33,711 nucleotides of DNA from Mycoplasmopsis gallinarum DSM 19816 (GTDB taxonomy: Bacteria; Bacillota_I; Bacilli_A; Mycoplasmatales; Metamycoplasmataceae): positions 1-33,711 of the forward strand of contig NZ_JHZE01000012.1 of assembly GCF_000621085.1 (NCBI RefSeq). The letters run 5' to 3'. Below are positions 1 through 7,605 of this stretch, piece after piece. Each line of letters starts with the position of its first letter. Position 1 is the first letter of the stretch. A program made the position numbers and the translations under genes. Below the pieces are notes generated by a model. That model was not told the DNA's origin and made no database searches. It was given only the letters and a program-made list of their open reading frames with translations.

Positions 1-261
1 ACAGGTTATATTTGTCTTTGTTTCTTAAGTTTAGTTTTAATGAAATTTTTAGTTTTCAAAATTAATGATTTAACAGGATTATCTGGAAAAGATAAATTCA
101 CGGAAAATAGATTAATTCAAATGATTAATGATGTTGTGCAAGTTGAAGAAAAATTTAATAAAAAAACAGTTAAAGTTTTTGACATTAAAGACAAAAGCTT
201 AAATGATAGTTGAAATGATTATGAACTAATCCAAAAAATTTTAGAAATGATTAAAAATTAA
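1..261 (+). CDS. C-terminal part of an unrecognised protein (5' truncated)
   Basis: The frame is open from the first base of the window and ends at TAA 259-261, giving 86 visible residues. It contains one in-frame TGA (Trp) near position 202. The first fifteen or so residues are hydrophobic and could end a membrane segment; the rest is charged and probably helical. A methionine codon at position 40 could instead start a 73-residue protein, but no ribosome binding site precedes it. No family is recognised. A terminator hairpin follows directly, which supports this being a real gene end. Confidence 0.5.
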
Positions 262-267
262 AAAAGC

Positions 268-300
268 AATATCCGCTAAAACGGATATTTTCCTTTTTAT
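268..300 (+). terminator. Rho-independent terminator after the left-edge gene
   Basis: An 8-bp perfect stem (AATATCCG 268-275 with CGGATATT 282-289) has a 6-base loop and is followed by a T-rich tail. It lies 6 bases after the TAA stop of the left-edge gene. Confidence 0.75.
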
Positions 301-321
301 ACTAGCAAGTGGGAAACGCAG

Positions 322-357
322 GAAAAAAAGAAAACTTGATTTTTTAATCAAGTTTTC
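322..357 (-). terminator. Terminator of the tyrS/tRNA-Thr transcript
   Basis: An 11-bp perfect stem (GAAAACTTGAT 330-340 with ATCAAGTTTTC 347-357) is followed, on the minus strand, by a run of seven Ts (323-329). It lies 4 bases beyond the CCA end of tRNA-Thr. Confidence 0.75.
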
Positions 358-360
358 ATA

Positions 361-434
361 TGGTGCTGAATACGAGAATCGAACTCGTGGCGACTGATTA
401 CGAGTCAGTTGCTTTACCACTAAGCGAATTCAGC
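361..434 (-). tRNA. tRNA-Thr (anticodon CGU)
   Basis: A complete 74-nt cloverleaf reads on the minus strand. It has a 7-bp acceptor (GCTGAAT/ATTCAGC), discriminator A and an encoded CCA. The D-arm is GCTT/AAGC, the anticodon stem ACTGA/TCAGT with loop CTCGTAA (anticodon CGT), and the T-arm ACGAG/CTCGT with loop TTCGATT. It should read ACG codons. It lies 19 nt past the tyrS stop and is probably co-transcribed with it. Confidence 0.95.
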
Positions 435-437
435 ATA

Positions 438-455
438 AACTCGTTTTAACGAGTT
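438..455 (-). other. Perfect inverted repeat between tyrS and tRNA-Thr
   Basis: AACTCGTT and AACGAGTT form an 8-bp palindromic stem around a 2-base centre. It overlaps the tyrS stop codon and ends 3 bases before the mature tRNA-Thr 5' end. On the minus strand no T-run follows, so it is not a canonical terminator. It could be an attenuating or tRNA-processing structure, and the function is inference. Confidence 0.5.
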
Positions 456-1689
456 ATTTAGTTTTCAAAATTATGGTTTGTTTCTTGCCTTTTTTAAAAA
501 TTGCGTATTTTCCTTCAAATTGTTGTGGACAATAAAGTGTTTCTTCGCCAACTAATTCATTATCAATTTTTAAAGCATTGGTTTGAATAAATTCTCTTGC
601 TTCTCTTTTTGACAAAATAAATTTATTTTCGATTAATTTATTAATAATATTCTCATTTTCAGAAATTTCACATATAGGCAAATAATTACTAATTTCTTCT
701 ATTTCACTAATATTTAATTTATTAAAATCAAAATTTTTATTAAAAAGAATTGATGTAATTCATTCTGCTTTTTTGACCTCTTCAATACCAAAAATATCTT
801 TAATTACTTCACTAGCTAATGTTTTTTGAGCCAAATGTTCTTTTGGGTTTTGTAGATGTTCTTCAATAATTGAATTAATTTTTGAAACATCTAAAAATGT
901 TAGTCACATTAATAATTTTTTAACAATTGAATCTGGTTGATTTAATAAATATTGATACATATTATATGGAGATGAAAGTTCTTTGTCCAATCACAATGAA
1001 CCTCCACCTGTTGATTTACCTATTTTATTGCCATTTTCATCTGTTAATAAATCTAAAGTTAATCCTACTGCATTATGTTTATTAGCATAAACTTTATCAA
1101 TCATATCTAAACCGGCTACAATATTCCCTCATTGATCGCTTCCGCCCATTTGAACGCAAACATTATTATTTTTGTAAAGAGTTAAAAAATCATAACCTTG
1201 AATGACTTGATAAGTAAATTCAGTAAATGATAAACCTCTTTCAATTCTTTTAGTTACTGAATCTTTGCTTAACATTGAAGCTACATTAATTAATTTTCCT
1301 GCGTCCCTTAAAAAATCTAGAACATTCATATTCACATAAAAATCATAATTATCAACTACTTCAAAATTCATTTTGCTTAATTGATTTTTAATCCGATTTT
1401 TATTATCTATAACTGTATTTAAATCTAATAATACTCTTTCAGAATCTCTAAATGATGGATCTCCTATCATTCCAGTGGCTCCACCCACAAGAGCATAAGT
1501 TTTATAACCATACTTTTGAAATCTTTTTAAATTAATCATCAAAATATAATTCCCAAGATGCAAACTTTTTGCAGTCGGATCAAACCCAACATAAATTCCG
1601 GTCTGATTTGGATTCAAATTTAATAATTTTTCTTCATTGCTAATTTGTTTTAATATTCCACGTTCTTTTAATTCTTCTATTATTGTCAT
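454..1689 (-). CDS. tyrS: Tyrosyl-tRNA synthetase
   Basis: This is a class I aminoacyl-tRNA synthetase that charges tRNA-Tyr. The 411-residue length is typical of bacterial TyrRS. A Rossmann catalytic domain carries YVGFDPTAKSLHLGN at residues 33-47 (HIGH equivalent, HLGN 44-47) and the KMSKS-type loop KIGKST at 222-227, followed by a glycine run. The C-terminal ~70 residues are an S4 RNA-binding domain. Several in-frame TGA codons encode Trp, for example just after the MGGSDQ motif. It begins 7 bases after the stop of the tRNA-binding protein gene and ends shortly before tRNA-Thr, so the three look like one transcript. No T-box leader was seen. Confidence 0.97.
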
Positions 1690-1696
1690 AATACAC

Positions 1697-2314
1697 CTAT
1701 TTATAAGTAGTTTGAACTTTGTCTAAAATTTCTAAACCAAAATATTTTTGATAATTTTTGTTTAAGTAATCAAAAAAATTTTGATTTTCTTCATCTGTTG
1801 CTATTCTGAACCCAAAGGATTTTAAACTTGCCAACATCCCTTGACTTTTTTCATTCATTATTTCGCCTTCAGTGATTTCTAATCCTTGAGAATTTATTGA
1901 ACCATTTAAAATAAAAGGGAAATATTTACCTTCAGTAGTATAAGAGGTATTTGTAATAATTTGTTTTTTAAAATCTCCAAAATCAACTTGTAATATTGCT
2001 AATTTTTCACTTTTTGGATGTTGTGATCTTTTTTCTATTTTCCCCAAGGCAAAATTTAAAACCTTGTTAAATTTAAATTCTGGATCAATTGCTAATAATT
2101 CTTCTTTTAATTTTGCTTCTATCAATGTATCAACTAAACCATAATTGTTATTAAAATTCAATTTTCCGAAATAATTAAAGCATTTGATTTGTTTCTCATT
2201 ATCAAATCAAATTACAAAATTGTTTTGTGCTAGCTTGTTAATTGGTTTAACTGAACTATCTACATATATTATGTAAGTATCATTAAATTTTTCTCTTAAA
2301 TCAAAGTAAATCAT
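1697..2314 (-). CDS. tRNA-binding (EMAP/OB-fold) domain protein, YtpR-like
   Basis: A 205-residue protein. The N-terminal ~70 residues are poorly conserved. From about residue 85 there is a tRNA-binding OB-fold of the type found in YtpR, PheT N-termini and MetRS C-termini: a valine/leucine strand, then HPKSEKL, then the late E-G-E-I...S-Q-G-M-L-A-S motif, equivalent to the family's RGVESEGMLCS. No catalytic domain is fused to it. It probably acts as a trans tRNA-binding factor, but the partner is unknown. The start at 2314 is the first ATG in frame and precedes Trp encoded by TGA at codon 36. It is transcribed with tyrS. No Shine-Dalgarno is visible, and a TATAAT lies only 7 bases upstream. 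Confidence 0.85.
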
Positions 2315-2321
2315 AATGTTA

Positions 2322-2327
2322 ATTATA
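2322..2327 (-). promoter_or_regulatory. Extended -10 element upstream of the tRNA-binding protein/tyrS unit
   Basis: The minus strand reads TGTGTATAAT, an extended -10 box, 7 bases before the ATG at 2314. The predicted transcript would start at or within a couple of bases of that ATG. Confidence 0.5.
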
Positions 2328-2333
2328 CACATT

Positions 2334-2339
2334 TATAAT
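2334..2339 (+). promoter_or_regulatory. -10 element upstream of the DegV-like gene
   Basis: TATAAT lies 13 bases before the ATG at 2353, with a second TATAAT at 2341-2346. No ribosome binding site lies between either element and the start codon. Confidence 0.4.
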
Positions 2340-2352
2340 ATATAATAATGTT

Positions 2353-3246
2353 ATGAAATATGCAATTATTGTAGATTCTGCATGTGGTTTAACCCAAAAA
2401 CAAGCAGAAAAATTAGGTTGATATTATTTACCGCTTCATATTGAGATTGACAATGTAGAATATGAAGATGGTGTTGATATAACCACAAAGAATTTATTTG
2501 AAAAATACACTAAAGAAGCTGATGTTAAAACTTCAGCAATTAATATTGGTAAAACTATTGAATTATTCGAAAAATTATCTAAAGAATATGACAAATTATT
2601 TGTTTATCCTATTTCTAAGTTTTTATCAGGTACATATCAATCTTTAGAAAATTTAGCCTTGGAATTTCCAAAATTAAGAGTTATTCAATCAGTTGAAGTG
2701 GTTCAATTAATTGCTTTTGATTTATTTTGATTTGAAAATCAAATGAAAAAAGATCCTTCAAAATTTGAAGAATATCTTCAATTTATAGAAAAGAACGGAT
2801 TTAAAAAATCTTTAACTTTAATTCCAAAATATAATAAATATTTAGTTAAAGGTGGCAGATTAACTCCTGCGGCAGCTATCATTGCAAAAATGCTAAATAT
2901 TGTGCCTTTAATCAAATGAGAAGATGGTCAACTAAAAAAAGAGGGTATTGGCAGAAACTTTAAAAAAACAGTTTTAAAAAATATTGAAGATAAATATGAT
3001 TTTTTTAAACAGCTAAATAATCCAAATGCTTTTGTTGCTTATTTGCATTCCAATGCTTCCGAAGAAGAAAAAACAAGCATTGTTGCTAAATTTGAAAGTC
3101 TTTTTAATTTTAAGCCTTATATAACATTAATTGCACCTGTGATTTCTATTCATACAGGACCTGAAGCTTATGCTGCTGTTGTTATTGACCTCGATAAGCA
3201 AACTAAAGAAATAATTGAAGAAAAAATTAAATTAATTAACGAGTAG
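2353..3246 (+). CDS. DegV family fatty-acid-binding protein (FakB-like)
   Basis: A 297-residue protein with the DegV fold. The N-terminus has IIVDSACGLT, then a D-G-V-D-I turn near residue 39, a T-S-A motif near 58, and FLSGTYQSL near 93, the conserved ligand-binding stretch. A late H-T-G-P-E-A-Y segment matches the family's C-terminal motif. DegV/FakB proteins hold a fatty acid while a FakA kinase phosphorylates its carboxylate. FakA is not in this window, so the role in fatty-acid uptake is a family inference. Several internal TGA codons encode Trp. The gene stands alone between divergent tRNA-binding protein and convergent tRNA-Trp/acpP, and ends in its own terminator. Confidence 0.9.
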
Positions 3247-3272
3247 GAAAGATTAAAAATCTTTCTTTTTTT
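3247..3272 (+). terminator. Rho-independent terminator after the DegV-like gene
   Basis: The stem GAAAGAT (3247-3253) pairs with ATCTTTC (3259-3265) and is followed by seven Ts. It starts on the base after the stop codon. Confidence 0.8.
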
Positions 3273-3286
3273 AAAAAATAAAAAAA

Positions 3287-3361
3287 TGGCAGGAGTGACA
3301 GGATTCGAACCCATAACACACGGGGTTGAAGCCCGTTGTTCTACCGTTGAACTACACTCCT
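3287..3361 (-). tRNA. tRNA-Trp (anticodon UCA), the UGA-reading tryptophan tRNA
   Basis: A complete 75-nt cloverleaf reads on the minus strand. It has acceptor AGGAGTG/CACTCCT, discriminator G, encoded CCA and D-stem GTTC/GAAC. The anticodon stem is ACGGG/CCCGT with loop CTTCAAC, so the anticodon is TCA. It resembles known mycoplasma tRNA-Trp(UCA) in its AGGAG start and G discriminator. By wobble it can decode UGA and UGG, matching the many TGA codons in the window. The 75-nt size and standard arms rule out selenocysteine tRNA. Confidence 0.95.
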
Positions 3362-3372
3362 ACAGTTTTTTA

Positions 3373-3378
3373 ATTATA
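3373..3378 (-). promoter_or_regulatory. -10 element of tRNA-Trp
   Basis: TATAAT on the minus strand lies 11 bases before the mature tRNA 5' end, just downstream of the acpP terminator. tRNA-Trp therefore probably has its own promoter. Confidence 0.6.
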
Positions 3379-3380
3379 AC

Positions 3381-3412
3381 AAAAAAATAACAAATTCCTT
3401 TGTTATTTTTTG
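3381..3412 (-). terminator. acpP terminator containing the acpP stop codon
   Basis: ATAACAAA (3387-3394) and TTTGTTAT (3399-3406) form an 8-bp stem with a 4-base loop. The flanking A- and T-runs extend the pairing in both directions. The TAA stop of acpP (3405-3403) lies inside the stem. Termination can work on either strand, but the context favours the minus strand. Confidence 0.75.
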
Positions 3413-3624
3413 TATTCTGAAATTAAATTAACTATATCTTGAATTGTTTCAATATTTACTATTTTTTCATCATCAATTCTTATATTTAATTCTTCCTCTG
3501 CTTCGAACACTAATTCCGCTAATGATAAAGAATCAATTTTCAAATCTGATAATTTTGAATTTAAATGTACATCTTTTTTAGTTAATTTTTTAATTTTATT
3601 AATGATTAATTCTTGTAATTCCAT
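3403..3624 (-). CDS. acpP: Acyl carrier protein
   Basis: A 73-residue acidic helical protein, the usual length of ACP. The D-S-L motif is present, and Ser32 is the expected phosphopantetheine attachment site, followed by the acidic recognition helix (LAELVFEAEEEL). Mycoplasmas generally lack fatty-acid synthesis, so the ACP probably carries acyl groups for phospholipid acylation. The DegV-like fatty-acid-binding gene lies 157 bases away, but no partner enzyme is present here. It follows prmC by 26 bases and has a TATAAT close to its own start, so it may be transcribed both with prfA-prmC and separately. Confidence 0.95.
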   Translation of the reverse strand: MELQELIINKIKKLTKKDVHLNSKLSDLKIDSLSLAELVFEAEEELNIRIDDEKIVNIETIQDIVNLISEYKK

Positions 3625-3631
3625 AGTAATA

Positions 3632-3637
3632 ATTATA
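3632..3637 (-). promoter_or_regulatory. -10 element just upstream of acpP
   Basis: TATAAT on the minus strand lies 7 bases before the acpP ATG, inside the prmC-acpP gap. No Shine-Dalgarno separates them, so an mRNA from this site would be nearly leaderless. Confidence 0.45.
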
Positions 3638-3650
3638 TTTAATAAATCAA

Positions 3651-4373
3651 TTATTGTTGAAAAATTACAAATCTTGGCTTGTTATTTATATCAAATAAGA
3701 TCTCGCAATTTTTGTATTTATTTCATTTATCAAAATGATATGGATTTATTTCCATCACTAAAAATCCGTGAGGCTTTAAATATTTTTTATAATTTTTTAA
3801 TATTTTTTCATATATTTTTCAACCTTGGTTTTCTGCATATAAAGCTAAATGTGGTTCAAATTTTTTAACATTGTCTGCAATAGTTAAATCTTTTTTATCC
3901 AGATATGGAGGATTTGAAATAATCAAATCAAACTGTTTATTTGGCTTAAATTTATTAAATAAATCAGAGTGTTTAATTTTTATATCTTTATTTTTTTTAA
4001 AGTTTCACTTTTTATTAAATTTTGCAATTTTTAAAGCTTTATAACTTATATCAGATAATCAAATTTGAGCTGATTTATAGTGTTTTTTTAAAGCAAGCCC
4101 AATAAAACCTGATCCAGTACAAAGATCTAGAATTTTAGCTCTATAAGGTAAATTAATTTTTCTCGATACCAAATCAACCATTTCTTCGGTTTCATAACGA
4201 GGGATTAAAACATTAGAATTAACTTTAATTTTGACATCAAAAAATTCAACATACCCCATAATATGTTGAATTGGTACCCCTTTTTTTAATAAAGTTAATT
4301 CTCGAGAATTAATTGTTTCTTTTAAGCCATATTTTCTTTTTTCATGTAAAAATATTTCAACTTTTTTTTGCAT
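3651..4373 (-). CDS. prmC: Release-factor glutamine methyltransferase PrmC (HemK)
   Basis: This enzyme methylates the glutamine of the GGQ motif in peptide-chain release factors, using S-adenosylmethionine. The 240-residue protein has an N-terminal helical substrate-binding part, then P-R-Y-E-T-E-E near residue 59. The SAM-binding loop is ILDLCTGSGFIGLAL, and the catalytic IISNPPY motif occurs at about two-thirds of the length. TGA encodes Trp at several sites, so only the N-terminal third is open under the standard code. It lies 8 bases downstream of prfA, its substrate. Confidence 0.95.
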
Positions 4374-4381
4374 AAATTTTA

Positions 4382-5461
4382 TTAAAGTAATCCAGCTTCT
4401 TTTATTTTTTGATTTTGTTCTTCAGTTAATAAGGCATCTACTATTGGTTGTAATTTACCTTCCATAACTTGTTTTAAAGAAGTAGAAAAACCAATTCTGT
4501 GATCAGTGACTCTATCTTGTGGATAATTATAAGTTCTTATTTTTTCACTTCTGTCACCTTGACCAGCTAATTTTCTATATCCTGCTTCTTCTTGTTGTTT
4601 TTTTGCCATTTCAATATCATAAAGTTTAGAACGCAAAACGTTCATAGCAGTTTCTCTATTCGCTATTTGGCTTCTTTCATCTTGAGATGAAACCACAATT
4701 CCAGTTGGTAAGTGAGTAATTCTAACAGCTGAGTCAGTGGTATTAACAGATTGACCTCCGGCACCAGATGAACGATAAGTATCGATTTTTAAATCATTTG
4801 GTTTAATATCAATATTTACTGTATCATCAATTTCAGGAATAACAGTGACTGTTGCAGTTGAAGTATGAATTCTTCCTTGACTTTCTGTTACAGGGATTCT
4901 TTGAACTCTATGTACTCCTGATTCAAATTTTAATTTTGAATAAACATTTTCACCTTTAACTGAAAAAACTATTTGAGAAAATCCACCAGTTGGTGCTTGT
5001 GATGAAGAAATAATTTTAATTCTAAAGTTCGATTCTGCTCCATATTTAGTATATAACTTGAATAAGTCGCCAGCAAAAATGTTTGCTTCGTCTCCTCCAG
5101 CAGCTCCACGAATTTCAATAATAACGTCTTTATCATCGTTTTCATCTTTAGGTAAAATTAAAATTTTTAGCTCTTCTTCTAATTTTTCTAATTTAGACTC
5201 ATTTTCATCAATTATTGATTTAGCAAATAAAACTTCTTCCTCATCTTTGGAATTAAGTAAAATTTTTGCTTCTTCAAGATCATTTTCTAAACTTTTGTAC
5301 ATTTCAAAAGTTTCAGCTATATTTTTGATCTTATTTATTTCCTTATTTAATTTTGTGTATTCTTTTATGTTGTTTATTACTTCTTCAGAATTTAATTTTT
5401 CAGATAGTTGATTGTATGTTGTTTGTATATCTGATAAGGATTTATACATTGCCTTTTCCAT
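4382..5461 (-). CDS. prfA: Peptide chain release factor 1
   Basis: RF1 terminates translation at UAA and UAG. The 359-residue length is normal. The helical N-terminal domain is followed by the codon-recognition tripeptide P-V-T in [14 protein letters not shown], and the peptidyl-transferase GGQ lies at residues 235-237. No TGA occurs in the gene. No prfB is present in the window, as expected where UGA is sense. The start is uncertain: ATG 5461 has no ribosome binding site, whereas the in-frame ATG at 5449 (protein starting MYKSL) is preceded by GAAAAGG. A TATAAT lies 7 bases before the upstream ATG. It leads the prfA-prmC-acpP unit. Confidence 0.95.
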   Translation of the reverse strand: MEKAMYKSLSDIQTTYNQLSEKLNSEEVINNIKEYTKLNKEINKIKNIAETFEMYKSLENDLEEAKILLNSKDEEEVLFAKSIIDENESKLEKLEEELKILILPKDENDDKDVIIEIRGAAGGDEANIFAGDLFKLYTKYGAESNFRIKIISSSQAPTGGFSQIVFSVKGENVYSKLKFESGVHRVQRIPVTESQGRIHTSTATVTVIPEIDDTVNIDIKPNDLKIDTYRSSGAGGQSVNTTDSAVRITHLPTGIVVSSQDERSQIANRETAMNVLRSKLYDIEMAKKQQEEAGYRKLAGQGDRSEKIRTYNYPQDRVTDHRIGFSTSLKQVMEGKLQPIVDALLTEEQNQKIKEAGLL

Positions 5462-5468
5462 AAAAATT

Positions 5469-5474
5469 ATTATA
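5469..5474 (-). promoter_or_regulatory. -10 element of the prfA-prmC-acpP unit
   Basis: TATAAT on the minus strand lies 7 bases upstream of the first prfA ATG. A transcript would start near that ATG, favouring either a leaderless mRNA or use of the ATG at 5449. Confidence 0.5.
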
Positions 5475-5515
5475 AGACTTTTTACATTTTAAATAAAATT
5501 AATTGGAGGAGATAT

Positions 5516-6313
5516 ATGAATTATTTTTTATGAATTCTAATTATTTTAATTCCCTGTTTATGTTTATTAACCATAAATATTATTAGCACTGCTAAACCAA
5601 GTTTATTAATTAAAAATTTTGATTATTTACCTTCTAGAATTTTAAATAATGCAAAATTGAAGTATCTACTTTGAATTGTTTTTTGAATAATTTTTGGTAT
5701 TAGTATTATTACAACTCTTTGAATTTTGAATTACAAATGAATATTGGCTAAAATTTCATGGTTAGAATTGCCGCCAATTCCACAAAATAAAGAAGAGGCA
5801 ATTCAAGCACAAGATCAAGTTAAAGCTTGACAAATTTGTTTTTGATTTACATTAACTTTAATTTTTCTTTTTAGTGCAGGTTTAGGTTTCTTAAATTGAA
5901 GAAGTTATAAAAATTTATCAGTTACAAAAAGTGATTATTTTCATTATGACTGAACTAAACAATTTGAAAAAATCAACATTACTGAAAGACAGATTTACGA
6001 TATTAAAATTAAAAATAAATTATTAAGGAATCAAACTTTCACCGAATCTTACAACATAGAAAAAATTATTGTGTTTTTAATTAAAAAACTTCAAAAAAAT
6101 AAAAAATCTAAATTAAATAGTTTTGCCTTAATTACTTATTGAACGTTTTATAAAACGGGCTCAATGGAAGCCAATTTTCAAATTGAACCAGGAACTAGAA
6201 TTTTTGTTTTAATGTTTTCTGTCATTCATTTATTAGAGAAAGAGAACATTTTTAAAGCAATTAATTCGAGTCGAGAAGAATATATAAAATTTTTAAACGA
6301 TTATTTTAGATAA
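5516..6313 (+). CDS. Unrecognised three-TM membrane protein
   Basis: A 265-residue protein preceded by a strong ribosome binding site (GGAGGA at 5505-5510). It contains ten TGA (Trp) codons and one TGG, so it is invisible under the standard code. Hydrophobic segments lie at about residues 3-23, 47-70 and 103-126, followed by a mostly soluble, lysine-rich tail of ~135 residues. There is no lipobox and no signal peptidase site that I recognise. No family is recognised. It stands alone, convergent with rplA and divergent from prfA, and shares a bidirectional terminator with rplA. Confidence 0.85.
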
Positions 6314-6340
6314 AAAAAATACGGAAAATCCGTATTTTTT
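6313..6340. terminator. Bidirectional terminator between the membrane-protein gene and rplA
   Basis: TACGGA (6320-6325) pairs with TCCGTA (6329-6334) around a 3-base loop. An A-run lies on the left and a T-run on the right, so it can terminate transcripts from both convergent genes. Confidence 0.8.
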
Positions 6341-7036
6341 TTATCTTTCGATTTTCACTTTAACACCAGGTGCCATTGTTGCAGTTACTACAATGTTTTG
6401 TAAGTATGTTCCTTTTACTGCAGCTGGTTTTAATCTTTTAATTAAAGAAATAACAGTTTGAGCATTTTCAACTAAGTTTTCAACTGGCATGCTTACTTTA
6501 CCAATTAAAGTATGTACAATACCTGCTTTGTCTGTTCTATAGTTTGCTTTACCTTTTTTAAGTTCTTCAACTGCTTTTTCAGGAGTTGGAGTAACTGTTC
6601 CAGTTTTTGGGTTTGGCATAAGACCTTTTGGTCCTAATTTTTTACCATATTTACCTAATAAAGGCATCATTGCTGGATCAGCAACCATAACATCAAAATC
6701 AAAATTATCTTCTTTAATTTTGCCTTCTAATTCTAATCCATCAACTACTTGATCTGCTCCTGCTTCTTTAGCAAGTTTTTGTTTTTCTGGATTATTTGTT
6801 ACAACTAAAACTCTGATTGATTTACCTGTTCCGTGAGGTAATAATACTGCACCACGTAATTGTTGATCTGCTTTTCTAACATCAAGGTTTAATTTCATTA
6901 CAAGTTCAACAGAACCATCAAATTTAGAATATGAAGTTCTTTGAACTAATTCTAAAGCTTCTTTTAAATCATAAGCAACTGTTTTGTCAAAAGATTCACG
7001 AGCTGCTCTAATTTTTTTGCCACCTTTGTGAGCCAT
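6341..7036 (-). CDS. rplA: 50S ribosomal protein L1
   Basis: L1 forms the mobile L1 stalk of the large subunit and typically represses its own operon by binding the mRNA leader. The 231-residue length and the landmarks are standard: the K-F-D-G-S-V-E segment, the P-H-G-T-G-K motif, and GKLGPKGLMPNPKTGTV in the middle. The ATG overlaps the rplK stop by one base (TAATG), and a GGAG lies at the end of rplK, so translation is probably coupled. Confidence 0.98.
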   Translation of the reverse strand: MAHKGGKKIRAARESFDKTVAYDLKEALELVQRTSYSKFDGSVELVMKLNLDVRKADQQLRGAVLLPHGTGKSIRVLVVTNNPEKQKLAKEAGADQVVDGLELEGKIKEDNFDFDVMVADPAMMPLLGKYGKKLGPKGLMPNPKTGTVTPTPEKAVEELKKGKANYRTDKAGIVHTLIGKVSMPVENLVENAQTVISLIKRLKPAAVKGTYLQNIVVTATMAPGVKVKIER

Positions 7037-7479
7037 TATTTATCTCCTTCAAGGTTGTAACCTTCGATTGTAATACCCATGTTTTTAGCAGTTCCTGCAA
7101 TAATTTTCATTGCTTGTTCAATGTTGTCAGTATTTAAATCAGGTAATTTGTATTCTGCAATTTCTTTTAATTGATCTAAAGAAATTGTAGCTACTTTAGT
7201 AGTTTTTGCGTTTGAGCTACCTTTTTCAATTTTCGCAGCTTGTTTTAATTTGTAACTTGCAGGTGAAGTAAATAATTTGAATTCGAATGATTTGTCTTTA
7301 TAAACAGTAATTTCTACTGGAACTGGTTCGTTCCCTCTATCTCTTGTCGCGTCATTAAATGCCCTAGTAAAATCAGGCATATTAATTCCCACACCAGCAA
7401 GCGCTGGACCAGGTTTTGCTTGTCCTGCTGGGAATTGTAATTTACGAACACGAACAATATCAGCTTTTGATTTAGCCAT
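7036..7479 (-). CDS. rplK: 50S ribosomal protein L11
   Basis: L11 is part of the GTPase-associated centre of the large subunit. The 147-residue protein has the proline-rich N-terminal motif (QFPAGQAKPGPALAGVGIN) and the F-T-S-P-A-S-Y linker leading to the rRNA-binding C-terminal domain. A ribosome binding site (GAAAGGAT) lies 5 bases upstream. The gene starts the rplK-rplA operon behind a structured leader of about 80 bases. It has no TGA codons. Confidence 0.98.
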   Translation of the reverse strand: MAKSKADIVRVRKLQFPAGQAKPGPALAGVGINMPDFTRAFNDATRDRGNEPVPVEITVYKDKSFEFKLFTSPASYKLKQAAKIEKGSSNAKTTKVATISLDQLKEIAEYKLPDLNTDNIEQAMKIIAGTAKNMGITIEGYNLEGDK

Positions 7480-7569
7480 ATTGAGTATCCTTTCAATATT
7501 GTGGTACTAGCGATATTTTTTGTATCTCCCACTAGTTAGAGGCAATTATTCAATTGCGTACGTATTATA
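7480..7569 (-). promoter_or_regulatory. rplK-rplA promoter and structured leader, possible L1-binding site
   Basis: A minus-strand -10 box TATAAT occupies 7569-7564, giving a leader of ~75-80 nt. The leader holds a 6-bp hairpin (GCAATT/AATTGC, 7542-7557). Downstream, GTGG..GATA pairs with TATC..CCAC (7501-7530), giving two 4-bp helices around an asymmetric internal loop (2 versus 7 bases). L1-binding sites in other bacteria are helices with an asymmetric internal loop, so autoregulation is plausible. The assignment is inference from fold and position. Confidence 0.5.
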
Positions 7570-7605
7570 ATATAAAAGAGTAAAAATTAATGTTAAGAAT
7601 TTTAT

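Noticed and set aside
2162-2352. T-box or other riboswitch upstream of tyrS
   Set aside because: The upstream DNA is the coding start of the tRNA-binding protein and a short promoter region; no T-box sequence or specifier hairpin was found.
3287-3361. Selenocysteine tRNA because of the UCA anticodon
   Set aside because: The length (75 nt), standard 7-bp acceptor and short variable region fit tRNA-Trp of mycoplasmas, not the long-armed tRNA-Sec.
3602-3868. Plus-strand open frame of 88 codons
   Set aside because: It is antisense to the conserved C-terminal part of prmC and has the Phe/Ile-rich look of a reverse-strand shadow.
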